A DNA stretch of 64,000 nt from Blastocatellia bacterium (GTDB lineage: Bacteria > Acidobacteriota > Blastocatellia > Chloracidobacteriales > Chloracidobacteriaceae): positions 1 through 64,000 of the forward strand of contig JAIBAN010000037.1 of NCBI GenBank assembly GCA_019695185.1, given 5' to 3'. The notes below the pieces were generated by a model, which was given only the letters and a program-made list of their open reading frames with translations, was not told the DNA's origin and ran no database searches. Made by a program: the position numbers and the translations under genes. The stretch's first letter is position 1. Every line of letters starts with the position of its first letter. Shown here in pieces: positions 38,501 to 44,469 of this stretch.

Positions 38501-39910
38501 GAAAGACGGGATGAAAGAGCCCTGGTTCAGCACCACTAAATCCTGTAAAGCATCCGAATTGAGTTGCAGCGGCAGAATTGCCACCGGTTGCTGCTCCGTC
38601 TGGATTGCGGCCAGTCGGGAAACCGCCTTGACCGAGTTCCCTTTGACCTCCGGGTTGGGGCTGTAGATTTCAAACCGCCCCGAATTGCCAAATGCAACCA
38701 CTTCGTCATTCAGGAGGGTGGATGTTTTGGTTTTCACCAGTCTGGTTGGCAGAAAATCAAATCCACCTGCCCTGCTTGCAACCGTCCAGGCCCGTGGGTG
38801 AAAGGATTTGGGTGCCTGCTGGCGCAAGGTTGGATTCCCAACCAGGTGCAGGCGTCCGTCCGTCGTCAAAACCGTGATTTCAGAGAAAAAATCTCCGCTA
38901 AAGTTTCCTGTCGCCAATGAGACGACCTGACCCGGAACGGCGATCTGTTCCATTGCAAGAGAAGGGGCAGTCGCTTGCAACTCTTTGGTGAGAGATAGCT
39001 TGCGGTCCCGGCCATGGACAATCAGCACTGCCGAGCCGGAGCCAACGGCCACATCTCCCCACGGGTCCGGGTCAAACAATCCGAAGCCGAGGTCAGTTAC
39101 CGGAGCCGGTACTTTGACCACTTCCGGAAGACTCCGGGCGGCACCGGTCGGGCTTTCAAAAATCAACAGGCGCGGACCTTTGCCGGTTAAAATGCCCACC
39201 ACGATTTCCGGCAGGCCATCAAAGCGGTTGCACTCTCCCACTGCCAGAGCGGTTAGCTTTCCCCCCAAAAAAATGTTTTCAGGAACTCCAAAATGCCCCT
39301 TTCCATCCCCCGGTAAAAAGCTCAGGGTGGTGGCATTCAGTGAGGTCAAAACGACATCCTGGTGCCCGTCGGCATTGAAATCTCCGGTCCCCACCAGTTC
39401 CGGAACAGTCGGTACCGATATCATTCCGGGTTCAGCAAAAAACGGCCCGTCCACTGAGGTTCCCGCTGCTTTTTTGGCCAATACGGACGGGTGCAATGGA
39501 TTGCGCCCAGCTCCATTCCCCCGATACAGCAGCAACATCCCGGTTTCAGGAGCCATCCCCGCCGTCAGCAGGTCCGGCACCCCATCCTCGTCAAAATCCG
39601 CTGTCGCCAAAGCCAGAGGACGAATGGCACCATTCGATAGGGATTGAACCAATCCGGCAGTTCCGGTCATGTGGGTTGGGAGGGAAGTGCCGGGAGCAAC
39701 ATGCACCCAGGGACCGTTTTCCTCCACTACGCGGGCTGTGACCCGCCCGGCCTGTTGTTCCCGGACCAGCTCCTGCCGGGCGGCAACCTTTTCCATTTTT
39801 CTTATCGCCAAAAAGGTCATGAGCAGCAGCAACAGACTGGAAACCACCCAACGTTTTTTGGCAGATGCGGTGAAATAACCGGGGCGGGAATGCAATCGGG
39901 GATTGAACAT
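29582..39910 (-). CDS. Giant exported FG-GAP/beta-helix/Ig-repeat/dockerin-like protein
   Basis: A 3442-residue exported protein. A hydrophobic segment at about 20-38 (WVVSSLLLLLMTFLAI) serves as signal or anchor. Residues about 80-420 carry FG-GAP/VCBS beta-propeller repeats ('LATADFDEDGVPDLLTAGM', 'GTGDFNADGHQDVVL'). About 485-1830 is a very long right-handed beta-helix of some 20 repeats, each with GNxIGTxxxG, PNgxxGV and NxISGN blocks. A bridging domain (about 1830-1935) leads to about a dozen Ig/cadherin-like repeats (about 1940-3180, PTITPAxPVTxQAGS and SDxETPAGNL blocks). An FN3 domain (about 3183-3270), IPT/TIG (about 3275-3370) and a dockerin-like end with two Asp-rich calcium loops (DVDGDGILTALDL, NGSYGDGIVDAFDV) close the protein. 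It may be a surface polysaccharide-binding or adhesin protein; no catalytic site recognised. Confidence 0.88.
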   Translation of the reverse strand: MFNPRLHSRPGYFTASAKKRWVVSSLLLLLMTFLAIRKMEKVAARQELVREQQAGRVTARVVEENGPWVHVAPGTSLPTHMTGTAGLVQSLSNGAIRPLALATADFDEDGVPDLLTAGMAPETGMLLLYRGNGAGRNPLHPSVLAKKAAGTSVDGPFFAEPGMISVPTVPELVGTGDFNADGHQDVVLTSLNATTLSFLPGDGKGHFGVPENIFLGGKLTALAVGECNRFDGLPEIVVGILTGKGPRLLIFESPTGAARSLPEVVKVPAPVTDLGFGLFDPDPWGDVAVGSGSAVLIVHGRDRKLSLTKELQATAPSLAMEQIAVPGQVVSLATGNFSGDFFSEITVLTTDGRLHLVGNPTLRQQAPKSFHPRAWTVASRAGGFDFLPTRLVKTKTSTLLNDEVVAFGNSGRFEIYSPNPEVKGNSVKAVSRLAAIQTEQQPVAILPLQLNSDALQDLVVLNQGSFIPSFIQTEPRVNLDVSTTNDAGPGSLRQAILDSNASIGVMDNITFSISGTISLSSQLPPINDPVIINATVGTIVIDGSALSAGFGGLLAVNASNSTISGLCIQNTPQGSSGDGAAIALKGNNINIQGNLLGTNIAGTAAAPNGNGILIFGGAASNTIGGTTPILRNLISGNLTHGVFFGSDDGTPAGANNKVIGNYIGVDISGNNPLPNQGSGVVVISGSTPVGINNKIGDTVVGSTNVLSGNGDDGIEITGSLTQSVLVQGNRIGTVAAGNTDAPNAAVGVELFGGTQNNLIGGTSAAARNIISGNVRDGVSIFNPLTNSNLIQGNYIGTTALADEPLGNGFYGVSIFNGSPQNNVIGGAVAGAGNLISGNFLSGVGLFDGATSNFVFGNLIGTDPAGTASLPNMAHGVYSQATAFNKVGGNVPQVRNIISGNQLSGVFTSGSTASGLLIEGNYIGTDITGMVALPNDIDGITVESGASNVTIGGGTGLGNLISGNTRHGIFFDGAGANGQVFGNRIGVDATNNVALGNGGSGVLAQSSAAITVGGTGAGQGNQISGNIQAGIELLSGSGTIKSNFIGVDSTGNGALANENFGISINGGSNVLIGGTTAADRNVISGNLQGGLRLIGASSNINVQGNYIGVTVNGTGSLGNVGDSLLIVNSTNCTIGGTTIGAGNVIAGGQGSGVHINGDSAQNNQVQGNLIGTNAAGTAALGNLAGGIIIDGASGNNQVGGTVANAGNLISGNTGFGIALGTSSNTNTIQGNLLGTDNTGNSPLGNSNSNILVASSNNLIGGTTASARNVICASGQHGILIQGSPTTNNHIEGNFIGIGANGTTAIGNTLHGVATATNATGNVIGGSGSGMRNVISGNLANGVFLGSDGNFVQGNYIGTEQTGATALPNGGDGVGIDGSNNMIGGTTSTARNVISGNSGYGIYVVNPTSVGNQIQGNYIGITASGTAALPNIYGIEVDDAQMTTIGGQAAGSGNVISGNTNNGIFILTTSAVNNPMNTAIQGNFIGTNPAGVSAIPNGDNGIAVGNSAGNQIGGTNAALANVISGNADDGLEIAGNQAQNNIVQGNFIGTNVGGTAPLGNVRSGVFINDAPNNAIGGMIGGSKNVISGNNTGPSGGFAGVAITGAGATGNVVQGNAIGTNATGTTAIPNGEMGVRIGFEAQNNMVGGTSPTERNVISGNLSHGVLLDNHMTPSGNQVQGNFIGTNASGSAALGNGGDGVYVVQSNGNLIGGTVAGSGNLISGNAGNGVRIEFAQSVGNTVSRNQIGTDLAGTGGIPNTGRGVAIKDANNNVVGGINNGNLIAFNGSTGVAIESTATGTVIRSNSIFQNGGLGIDLGANGVTANDSGDADSGPNTLQNFPVLTSVTGGAGTLTVTGNFNSTANTLFVIDFYGNTACDGSGNGEGESFLGTMMVTTDTGGNATINFNQTVPSVPFAVTATATSTGASQNTSEFSTCVPVGAPNTPPTITPAAPVTIQAGSSPTTFPIATVSDVETPAGNLVVTIGSRPTGVNIANIVNTAGAITADISTTCGAVSGPVTLIVTDAGSAMATGMLTINVTPNQPVVLGSYATTTITQGGTMVVSSSAAPTDNGTFSLSVSVSSGFTGTASVNSVTGDVTISNANPPGTYTVTVSSLDNCGAISNATFTLNVNASNTPPTITPAAPVTIQAGSVPATFPIATVSDVETPPGNLIVTAGAPPPGVTIANIVNTGGAITADISTSCAAGSGAVTLTVTDASSAMATGTLTINVAPNQPVTLGTYSATTISQGGTMVVTPSAPPTDNGTFSLAVSVSGSFSGTASVNQTTGAVTISNANPPGTYTVTVDGLDNCLDFSTTSFTLQVLAGNTPPTITPAAPVSVQAGSLPVNFMIATVSDVETPAGNLIVTAQTPPPGISINNIVNTGGTVTADITATCVATGGPVTLTVTDASLGTANATLVINVTANQPAVLGTYSATSVGAGGGTTVNPTLPPTDNGTFSLSASAGTSFTGTISVNSATGIVTITNANPPGNYTVTVTSLDNCGATSSTSFSLQVLAGNTQPTITPAGPITVQQGSPAQTLTIATVSDSETPAGNLLVNVLSVPTGVTLTNLTNSNGTVTGQVSASCFAVSGVAILQVTDGGGLVNTGNLSINVTPNTAPGLGTYPTTTVTAGGSTTVTPSAPPSDNGTITGVTVNAPGFGGTISVAPATGVVSISNANPPGTYTVSVTVSENCNASTTRSFFLQVNAPVNQPPTLGSYPPTTVNEGQSVVVVPTVPPTDPDGSVVGLTASAPGFQGQFVGDPATGRLSISNAQPQGVYTVTVKATDNSGSFVTQTFTLTVVNVPPTVTVSGPINRRQGQPGSLSTFATIRDVGSQANELRVSLVNAAPGLVISGLVNNNGTVSATIEATCSAALGPNIFTIQVSDRQQGVTADIVVNVQSGIPTLGRYTDNFVNEGQTTEVNPSAPPDGLGTNGLIVSVTPNTFAGTVQVAPTGVVTIGKAGPAGTYVVNVSGTGNCGGTVTQSFRLEVVNLAPTVRAGDPVALRQGATLQSALLATVRDAGTPAGNLQVSLRNLPSGISITNLTNVNGEISAQVTVGCSVPANLVSVLLEVSDGQLTASTPILVDVITNQPPTLGTYADLSVTSIRTATIPASAPPRDDETTFNLTVEPPTIPGGIVTIDRASGNVTLAVTDDALLLGQYSFTVQATDSCGQTTRTSFRLIVRLPGPTGLTAQRDQSSQVQLRWADNSDNEAGFKIERRTEGGTFALLTVTAPNVTQFTDQSTEPGVRYTYRVRAFKQAGDSDPSNEATVEAGQVTITQFYPLATAPGKTITIRGTGFAAGTQVFFGGDRRIPAASLSLVNPGMIRAVVPVSDIGTANLNGFLTIRVPGASDITSRSLPTNIGNPADPNGTFSDFVLIGDVDGDGILTALDLTTQLAVALGQIGAAPRQRLAADVAPFNANGSYGDGIVDAFDVTVLRAVLLRQISF

Positions 39911-40355
39911 AAGGCACCTATAGATTCATCTAATCCGTGACAATGCAAAAACCGTTTGGAATAAAGAACGTCAACGATAAAACGGCCCAGAGGGAAGGGC
40001 AGCCCGTTATCCCTTCCCCCTGAAAAAAGCGTAGCTGCAAAAAAATTCCAGGAACCTTGATAATTGAGCGGCAGACAGCACCGGTTGAGGTTCCTGAGCG
40101 ATGCTCAAGGTCAGGAAATCTTCAGAAAGATGCAGGGTAAGCGAGGGGAAAATCTAGCAGATTGACAGCCGCCGGACTAGTCCCGGCATTCTGAATTATC
40201 GGCAAAACCCATTGACCAAGGCAGATTCCCCAGCCTGTGGCCGACATCAGGCAAACCACCTTTGGTTCCTCACCTCAATTCCAAACGCATTCGGTACGAC
40301 TTCCTTCGGCAGGTAGGAACCTTTTCTGCCATGAGCTGATAGACCTGGGCGGGAA
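39911..40355. other. Intergenic region with small palindromes
   Basis: About 445 bases between two minus-strand genes. It must contain the promoter of the giant gene. Seen: a hairpin GGGAAGGG/CCCTTCCC at about 39990-40017 followed by A6 on the plus strand, a TGAGCGATGCTCA palindrome near 40096-40108, and GCCGGACTAGTCCCGGC at 40171-40187, which could end the TetR operon. I see no gene and no riboswitch I recognise. Confidence 0.4.
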
Positions 40356-41123
40356 TTAAGGGGTTGACACAGGGTTCACTGTTTTTGATTCGGTTTCATC
40401 GGAAGCGGTGGAGGTTTCCGCTGGAAGCGGCTCGATTTCCTTGCGCAAGTCTGCCAGCAGGCGCAGGGTCCGTGTCCGGACCGGCTTCATAATGGCCAAA
40501 CTGGCCAGAGTAATCAGTTTGGCCACAATATCCACGGTATGTTCAACCAGTCGGTGGGTCCGCCAGCGGCGGGGCGACTGGTCGTGAATCCAAAAGAGCA
40601 CGATTCCCATGTGATACATCCACAGCAGATTGGGCAGTTCCTGCTGGAGGTCCGGCGGCACCTTGACCCGCGAGTCCTTGAGCACCTGGGCAAAGAGTTC
40701 GGTGCTGGCCTGCCGGACGGGGCTTGATTCCGGACTGAACGGATTGAGCGGGCTGTTGGGGTCTGCCGCCGTCTTGAAGAGAATCCCGGCAAATTGGTGA
40801 TAAGGTTCGATGGATTCCAGCTTGGTTCGCATCACACCCAGCAAGCGGGCCTTGAGTGACCGTTCTTCCGTCAGGATACGGGCACTCAGCCGCTGATGGT
40901 CCTCGTGGGTGTTGCCATAAAATGCCTGAATCAAATGTTCTTTGGAGCGGAAGTAATAATAGGCATTGCCGAGCGAAACTCCTGCTTTTTCGGCAATCGC
41001 CCGCATGGTGGTTTCTTCGTAGCCCTTTTCCCGAAACAAATCCAGGGCGGTTTGCAGAATCAGCGCCCTGGTTTGTTCGGCTTTACTTTGTTTTCCACTT
41101 TCCTGCGGTTGTTCTTCGGCCAT
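40356..41123 (-). CDS. TetR-family transcriptional regulator
   Basis: A 255-residue repressor. The N-terminal helix-turn-helix is typical of TetR (TRALILQTALDLFREKGYEETTMRAIAEKAGVSLGNAYYYFRSKEHLIQAFY, split here by its helices). The remaining about 190 residues form the ligand-binding helical bundle. The start is the ATG at 41121-41123, which overlaps the stop of the upstream DCC gene as TAATG, so translation is coupled. Longer open frames upstream are rejected because they read through that gene. The operon promoter carries three palindromic GAAC-N2-GTTC sites, the likely targets of this protein, so it probably represses its own operon. The effector is unknown. Confidence 0.88.
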   Translation of the reverse strand: MAEEQPQESGKQSKAEQTRALILQTALDLFREKGYEETTMRAIAEKAGVSLGNAYYYFRSKEHLIQAFYGNTHEDHQRLSARILTEERSLKARLLGVMRTKLESIEPYHQFAGILFKTAADPNSPLNPFSPESSPVRQASTELFAQVLKDSRVKVPPDLQQELPNLLWMYHMGIVLFWIHDQSPRRWRTHRLVEHTVDIVAKLITLASLAIMKPVRTRTLRLLADLRKEIEPLPAETSTASDETESKTVNPVSTP

Positions 41124-41497
41124 TAAACGGGTTGCCTCGCGGTTTTGGTCAGATTTCCAATCCGATATCGGTTGTTTGAAATCCATACGATAAACCGCTT
41201 TGCCACCGGCATCAATTCCGGCGTTCCCAGCCGGAGGGCTGCGCCCCGATAGTTTTTGAGTGCCCACAGGCACATGACCCAGGCTTTGGCTCCCTGGTAA
41301 AAGACACCCTTGTCTGAAACCACCGTCAGTTCCTTCAGGGTTTCCTGATGATTGAGTTCCGGATATTTGAACCGCGCCCGCTCTGAGGCTGCCGCAACAA
41401 AGTATAAATCCACATACTTGGGTTGCTCTTGCAACCAGTTCCGAATACCGCAACACAAGATGCACTGCGCGTCATAGAGCACTATCAGGTGTCGCAT
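41123..41497 (-). CDS. DCC-family thiol-disulphide oxidoreductase-like protein
   Basis: A 124-residue protein of the DUF393/DCC family. The defining motif YDAQCILCCG lies at residues 8-17 (D-x-x-C-x-x-C), followed by a thioredoxin-like alpha/beta body and the second typical helix (GAKAWVMCLWALKNY). DCC proteins are predicted redox proteins. It is the middle gene of the operon membrane protein-DCC-TetR and overlaps the TetR start in a TAATG junction. Confidence 0.85.
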   Translation of the reverse strand: MRHLIVLYDAQCILCCGIRNWLQEQPKYVDLYFVAAASERARFKYPELNHQETLKELTVVSDKGVFYQGAKAWVMCLWALKNYRGAALRLGTPELMPVAKRFIVWISNNRYRIGNLTKTARQPV

Positions 41498-41501
41498 AGC
41501 C

Positions 41502-41903
41502 CTACACCTCCCGAATCATGGTGCAGCCGTCCGGATGCACCGGCGGCGGGGCAAAGGGCAGAACCGCCCGGCGGCGAATGCGGCTGAACACAAACAGGTT
41601 GAAGAAATGCATGCCACCCAGCACCAGCAAAACCCAGCCGATTTTCATTGACAGGGCCTCGATGCTTTCACGTGAGCTTTCCACCGCCGTACCAATTTTC
41701 AACGCCAGTGAAACATACCCCAGGTTGATGAGGTAAAACCCCACCACCAGCAGATGGTTGACCGAATCGGCCAGGGCTTCGTTGCCGTGGAAAACATCCA
41801 CCAGAAAGACCCTCCCGTTTTTGAAAAGGGTCTGCGCGACCCAAATCGTCAGCATGACGCTGAGGGCCAGATACACCAGATATGTGATGACAATGGGATT
41901 CAT
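41502..41903 (-). CDS. Integral membrane protein of the DCC operon
   Basis: A 133-residue membrane protein. Helices lie at about 5-24, 48-70 and 87-108. The start has a perfect Shine-Dalgarno on the minus strand (AGGAGGAACT before ATG). It begins the three-gene operon with a DCC-family protein and TetR and lies right behind the palindromic operators. Function unknown; the co-occurrence with DCC suggests a membrane redox or lipid-related role, but this is only context. Confidence 0.8.
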   Translation of the reverse strand: MNPIVITYLVYLALSVMLTIWVAQTLFKNGRVFLVDVFHGNEALADSVNHLLVVGFYLINLGYVSLALKIGTAVESSRESIEALSMKIGWVLLVLGGMHFFNLFVFSRIRRRAVLPFAPPPVHPDGCTMIREV

Positions 41904-41917
41904 AGTTCCTCCTGTTT

Positions 41918-41931
41918 TTGAACGTGTTCAA
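41918..41931. promoter_or_regulatory. Palindromic operator, site 1
   Basis: TTGAACGTGTTCAA, an inverted repeat with TTGAAC half-sites, about 15 bases upstream of the start of the membrane protein gene. It is the likely binding site of the TetR protein encoded by the same operon. Confidence 0.75.
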
Positions 41932-41978
41932 CTTCTGGGAAGACCCTACGCCTGTCCTGGAGTTCTGTCAATAAGTTT

Positions 41979-41992
41979 TTGAACGTGTTCAG
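41979..41992. promoter_or_regulatory. Palindromic operator, site 2
   Basis: TTGAACGTGTTCAG, the same core as site 1, about 61 bases further from the gene. The distance is near six helical turns, which fits dimers on the same face of the DNA. Confidence 0.72.
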
Positions 41993-41998
41993 AAAAAA

Positions 41999-42014
41999 AT
42001 TGAACATGTTCAAT
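41999..42014. promoter_or_regulatory. Palindromic operator, site 3 (perfect 16-bp palindrome)
   Basis: ATTGAACATGTTCAAT is a perfect palindrome with the same GAAC/GTTC half-sites. It lies 20 bases centre-to-centre from site 2, about two helical turns, so two dimers could bind side by side. Confidence 0.78.
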
Positions 42015-42190
42015 CAGATCGGTTGCAGGTCGGGTTCGGGAGTGTGCCAACCGGGGCAGGTGAGGCAAACGACGAGTCAGGGCAAGCAATTTTCAGTTAA
42101 AAAAATCGAACGGCTTGTGGTAAGCTGCGCCGCACTTCAAATTGCTTCCCAATACCAATTTGCAAAATTTTTTTATTGAGAGGAAGACCC

Positions 42191-42649
42191 ATGGAAGACA
42201 CGGTCATGGAAACCCCTGACGTTGAGGAATCGGAGTTTAGCCGGGAGGAACGGATTCAGTTTTGCCGGGTGGTGGCCAATATGGTGGCTGCCGACCATCA
42301 GGTAACCGAAGACGAGCGGCTGTATCTGGCGGCGTTGACTCGCCAAACCGGACTTTCTTTGCTGGATGAGGATGTCAAGCAGGCACTTGACGAAGAACTG
42401 GCCACCCCTTCGCAGTTGGAAGATTTGGTCAAAAATGTGACCAACCCGGATTTGCGGCGGACGCTCTATCGCACGTTGGTTGAAGTCGCTTTCTGTGACG
42501 AAGGACTGGCTCCGGAGGAAGAAGAACGACTGGTCGCCATGGCGGCACTGTTTGAACTGAATGCGGATGCAGCGAAAGACCTGATTCACTGGACCAAAGA
42601 AAGCATCGAACTGGAACACCGCGAAAGCGACATCATGGCCCGTCTGTAA
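42191..42649 (+). CDS. TerB-like protein
   Basis: A 152-residue acidic helical protein. The ATG at 42191 follows GAGGAAG. It has the TerB-family pattern: an early 'EERIQFCRVVANMVAADHQVTEDERLYLAAL' helix pair with acidic residues, and a repeat of the same kind near 'TLVEVAFCDEGLAPEEEERLVAMAALF'. TerB-like domains are acidic and bind metal or partners in the tellurite/stress response. No other ter gene is seen. It ends at a good terminator. Confidence 0.75.
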   Translation: MEDTVMETPDVEESEFSREERIQFCRVVANMVAADHQVTEDERLYLAALTRQTGLSLLDEDVKQALDEELATPSQLEDLVKNVTNPDLRRTLYRTLVEVAFCDEGLAPEEEERLVAMAALFELNADAAKDLIHWTKESIELEHRESDIMARL

Positions 42650-42651
42650 GT

Positions 42652-42690
42652 CCATTTGCGATTGCCCATTTGCCATTTGCGATTGAAGAA
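42652..42690. repeat. TTTGCGATTG-type repeat tract
   Basis: Short copies of CATTTGCGATTG and CCATTTGCC lie directly after the TerB gene; related GGCAAAT copies lie at 42772-42806 in the opposite sense, on the other side of the terminator. Confidence 0.55.
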
Positions 42691-42696
42691 AAACCA

Positions 42697-42731
42697 AACG
42701 GCGACGATCAAAAAATTGATTCGTCGCCGTT
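42697..42731 (+). terminator. Intrinsic terminator after the TerB-like gene
   Basis: Stem AACGGCGACGA pairing with TCGTCGCCGTT, extended by TCAA/TTGA with one bulge. T-rich sequence (GTTTCGTTCTTT) follows on the plus strand. Confidence 0.75.
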
Positions 42732-42805
42732 GTTTCGTTCTTTAGGGTAAGGTTAAAACCCGGATGGTTTCAAATGGCAAATCACAGATAGGCAATGGCC
42801 AATGG

Positions 42806-43135
42806 CTAGACTGTGAAGGAACTGCCGCAGCCGCAGCTTCCGGCGGCGTTGGGGTTCTTGAAGGTAAATCCGGAACCCATCACGCTGGTCACATAATCAA
42901 CTTCCACGCCTTCCAGATACTGTTCGCTAAAGGGGTCCACAAACACCCGCAATCCTTCGTGGAGAATGACGTTATCGCCATCGCGCGGCTCGTCTTCCAC
43001 GTCCAGCGCATACTGAAAACCGGAGCACCCTCCCGGCATCACGCGCACACGCAGGCCGCCTTCCGGGCCAATGCCTTCGCTTTCAATGAATTTCTTGACT
43101 TCGGTCACTGCCTTGGAGGTAAGCAACAGTTGCAT
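42806..43135 (-). CDS. erpA: A-type iron-sulphur carrier (ErpA/IscA family)
   Basis: A 109-residue protein that carries or inserts Fe-S clusters into target proteins. The three ligand cysteines are present: one in MPGGCSGFQY (about residue 36) and two in SCGCGSSF at the C terminus (about 100 and 102). The 'HEGLRVFVDPFS...LEGVEVDYV' core and the G-x-G-F-x-x-x-N-P-N-A motif are diagnostic. ErpA versus IscA cannot be told from sequence alone; no isc genes are adjacent. It is on the same strand as rtcA, 116 bases downstream of it, and could be the end of that transcript or a separate gene. Confidence 0.9.
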   Translation of the reverse strand: MQLLLTSKAVTEVKKFIESEGIGPEGGLRVRVMPGGCSGFQYALDVEDEPRDGDNVILHEGLRVFVDPFSEQYLEGVEVDYVTSVMGSGFTFKNPNAAGSCGCGSSFTV

Positions 43136-43251
43136 AACTTCTGAATCACTCGCTTTCGCTAAAATAATAGAATGTGCAGTCTATGTACTATGGGCTCTGG
43201 GCCTTGTCAACACGACTTGGAGGACGCAACTTAATCACTCCGGGCAGGTTG

Positions 43252-44271
43252 TTAAGAGGCAACCTCGATTTTCCAGGACCGTTTCCCCAACTCGGTGACG
43301 GTAATGTGAACCGCCAGAAACCGCCGGATGACCTCGATATTGGTGGTTGTATGTTCGGACAGCACCGAAGTCACAAAGGAGCCGCCGCCCGCAACCGCCA
43401 GCGGCAGGAGCAACTGGTCAGCCAGGTATTCACCCACCGGTGCTTCGGACCGAACGTACTGTTTGGCTTCCTTGAGGGCTTCTTCGGCCACCAGTTCGGC
43501 CCGTTTTCCTTTTTCGCCGAAGGCGGTAAAGACTTCGGTCAGGTGTTCGCTTTCGACTTCGATGAAAACCACATTTCCCGGACCACGCGACGTGGTCACG
43601 TTTTCCGTTTTGAGTACGGGATTTTTCCATTCCAGTCGCCGCGCAATGAGTGAGAGTTCACGGTCGGCAATATCGGTCGGAAGCATTGCCACCAGTGCCG
43701 TGGCCCGTTGTTCGTGTATGGTGCCCCGTTCGCACAAATCCAGCCGATTGAGCATTCCGGTCGGTTCAATCACGGCTGTGAACTTCCCTCCGCCCACGGG
43801 AAAAAAGCCCGGACGTTCAAGTTCCACCGTGACATTGGCACCCATCCGCCGCAAAAGCGGCAGAAAGGATTTTTCCAAAAACGGAAAGGGCGGAGCTGCC
43901 GGGTTGTGCGTGCCACCTTCCAGGGTCAGTTCCGTTTTTTCGGTGGTCGTCAGCAATGCGGGCAACACCGTCTGCAAAACCAGTGTGGCACTGCCGGCCG
44001 TCCCGATGGCAAACGAATAAGAGCCGCTTTGCATTTTTCCCGGACGAAACACCAGTTCCTTGGAACCAAGCGTGTCACCCGACACTTCGGCCTGCCCGAT
44101 TTCCGTTGCCGCTTTGACTGCCGTCAAATGCTGCCGGAGGAGTCCCGGTTTTTGCCGTCCGGCCCGGATTTTCTCAATTTTGAACGGTTTCCCGGTCATC
44201 ATCGAAAGCGCCAGGGACGAGCGCAAAATCTGCCCGCCGCCTTCGCCAAATGAGCCGTCAATGGTAATCAT
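43252..44271 (-). CDS. rtcA: RNA 3'-terminal phosphate cyclase
   Basis: A 339-residue enzyme, normal length for RtcA. It uses ATP to turn an RNA 3'-phosphate into a 2',3'-cyclic phosphate and works in RNA-end repair. Landmarks: GEGGGQILRSSLALS (residues 7-21), the ELTLEGGTHNPAAPP segment (about 112-126) and the C-terminal ...SEHTTTNIEVIRRFL, whose His is the adenylated residue in characterised RtcA. It is the last clear RNA-repair gene of the minus-strand train, after slipin, with palindromic repeats (44290-44467) between. Expression is likely under RtcR/sigma-54 control from the promoter at 52370, unless internal promoters exist. Confidence 0.95.
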   Translation of the reverse strand: MITIDGSFGEGGGQILRSSLALSMMTGKPFKIEKIRAGRQKPGLLRQHLTAVKAATEIGQAEVSGDTLGSKELVFRPGKMQSGSYSFAIGTAGSATLVLQTVLPALLTTTEKTELTLEGGTHNPAAPPFPFLEKSFLPLLRRMGANVTVELERPGFFPVGGGKFTAVIEPTGMLNRLDLCERGTIHEQRATALVAMLPTDIADRELSLIARRLEWKNPVLKTENVTTSRGPGNVVFIEVESEHLTEVFTAFGEKGKRAELVAEEALKEAKQYVRSEAPVGEYLADQLLLPLAVAGGGSFVTSVLSEHTTTNIEVIRRFLAVHITVTELGKRSWKIEVAS

Positions 44272-44281
44272 AGGTACCTGT

Positions 44282-44467
44282 TCCTGGTTCAGAGTTCCGC
44301 CTTCAGGCGGCAGTTTTGAGTTCCGCCTTCAGGCGGCGGTTTCGAGTTCCGCGTTTACGCGGCTTGTTTTTTTCTACTTTCTCTGAATGGACAACCTGAA
44401 GGCTGTCCTTCCAACAGCCGCCTGAAGGCGGAACTCGAAACCGCCGCGTAAACGCGGAACTCTGAAC
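44282..44467. repeat. GCCTTCAGGCGG palindromic repeats
   Basis: Three GTTCCGCCTTCAGGCGG or GTTCCGCGTTTACGCGG units (44293-44362) are faced by two complementary units (44416-44463). Each unit is itself a small hairpin (CCGCCTTCAGGCGG), so the transcript between slipin and rtcA has strong nested structure. The same unit recurs at 46012-46066. Confidence 0.8.
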
Positions 44468-44469
44468 AT

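Noticed and set aside
39911-40355. A c-di-GMP or other riboswitch before the giant gene
   Set aside because: Hairpins are present, but no conserved aptamer sequence could be matched.
41124-41465. Long N-terminal extension of the TetR protein
   Set aside because: It overlaps the DCC-family gene in another frame and lacks coding character; the TAATG start gives a normal TetR.
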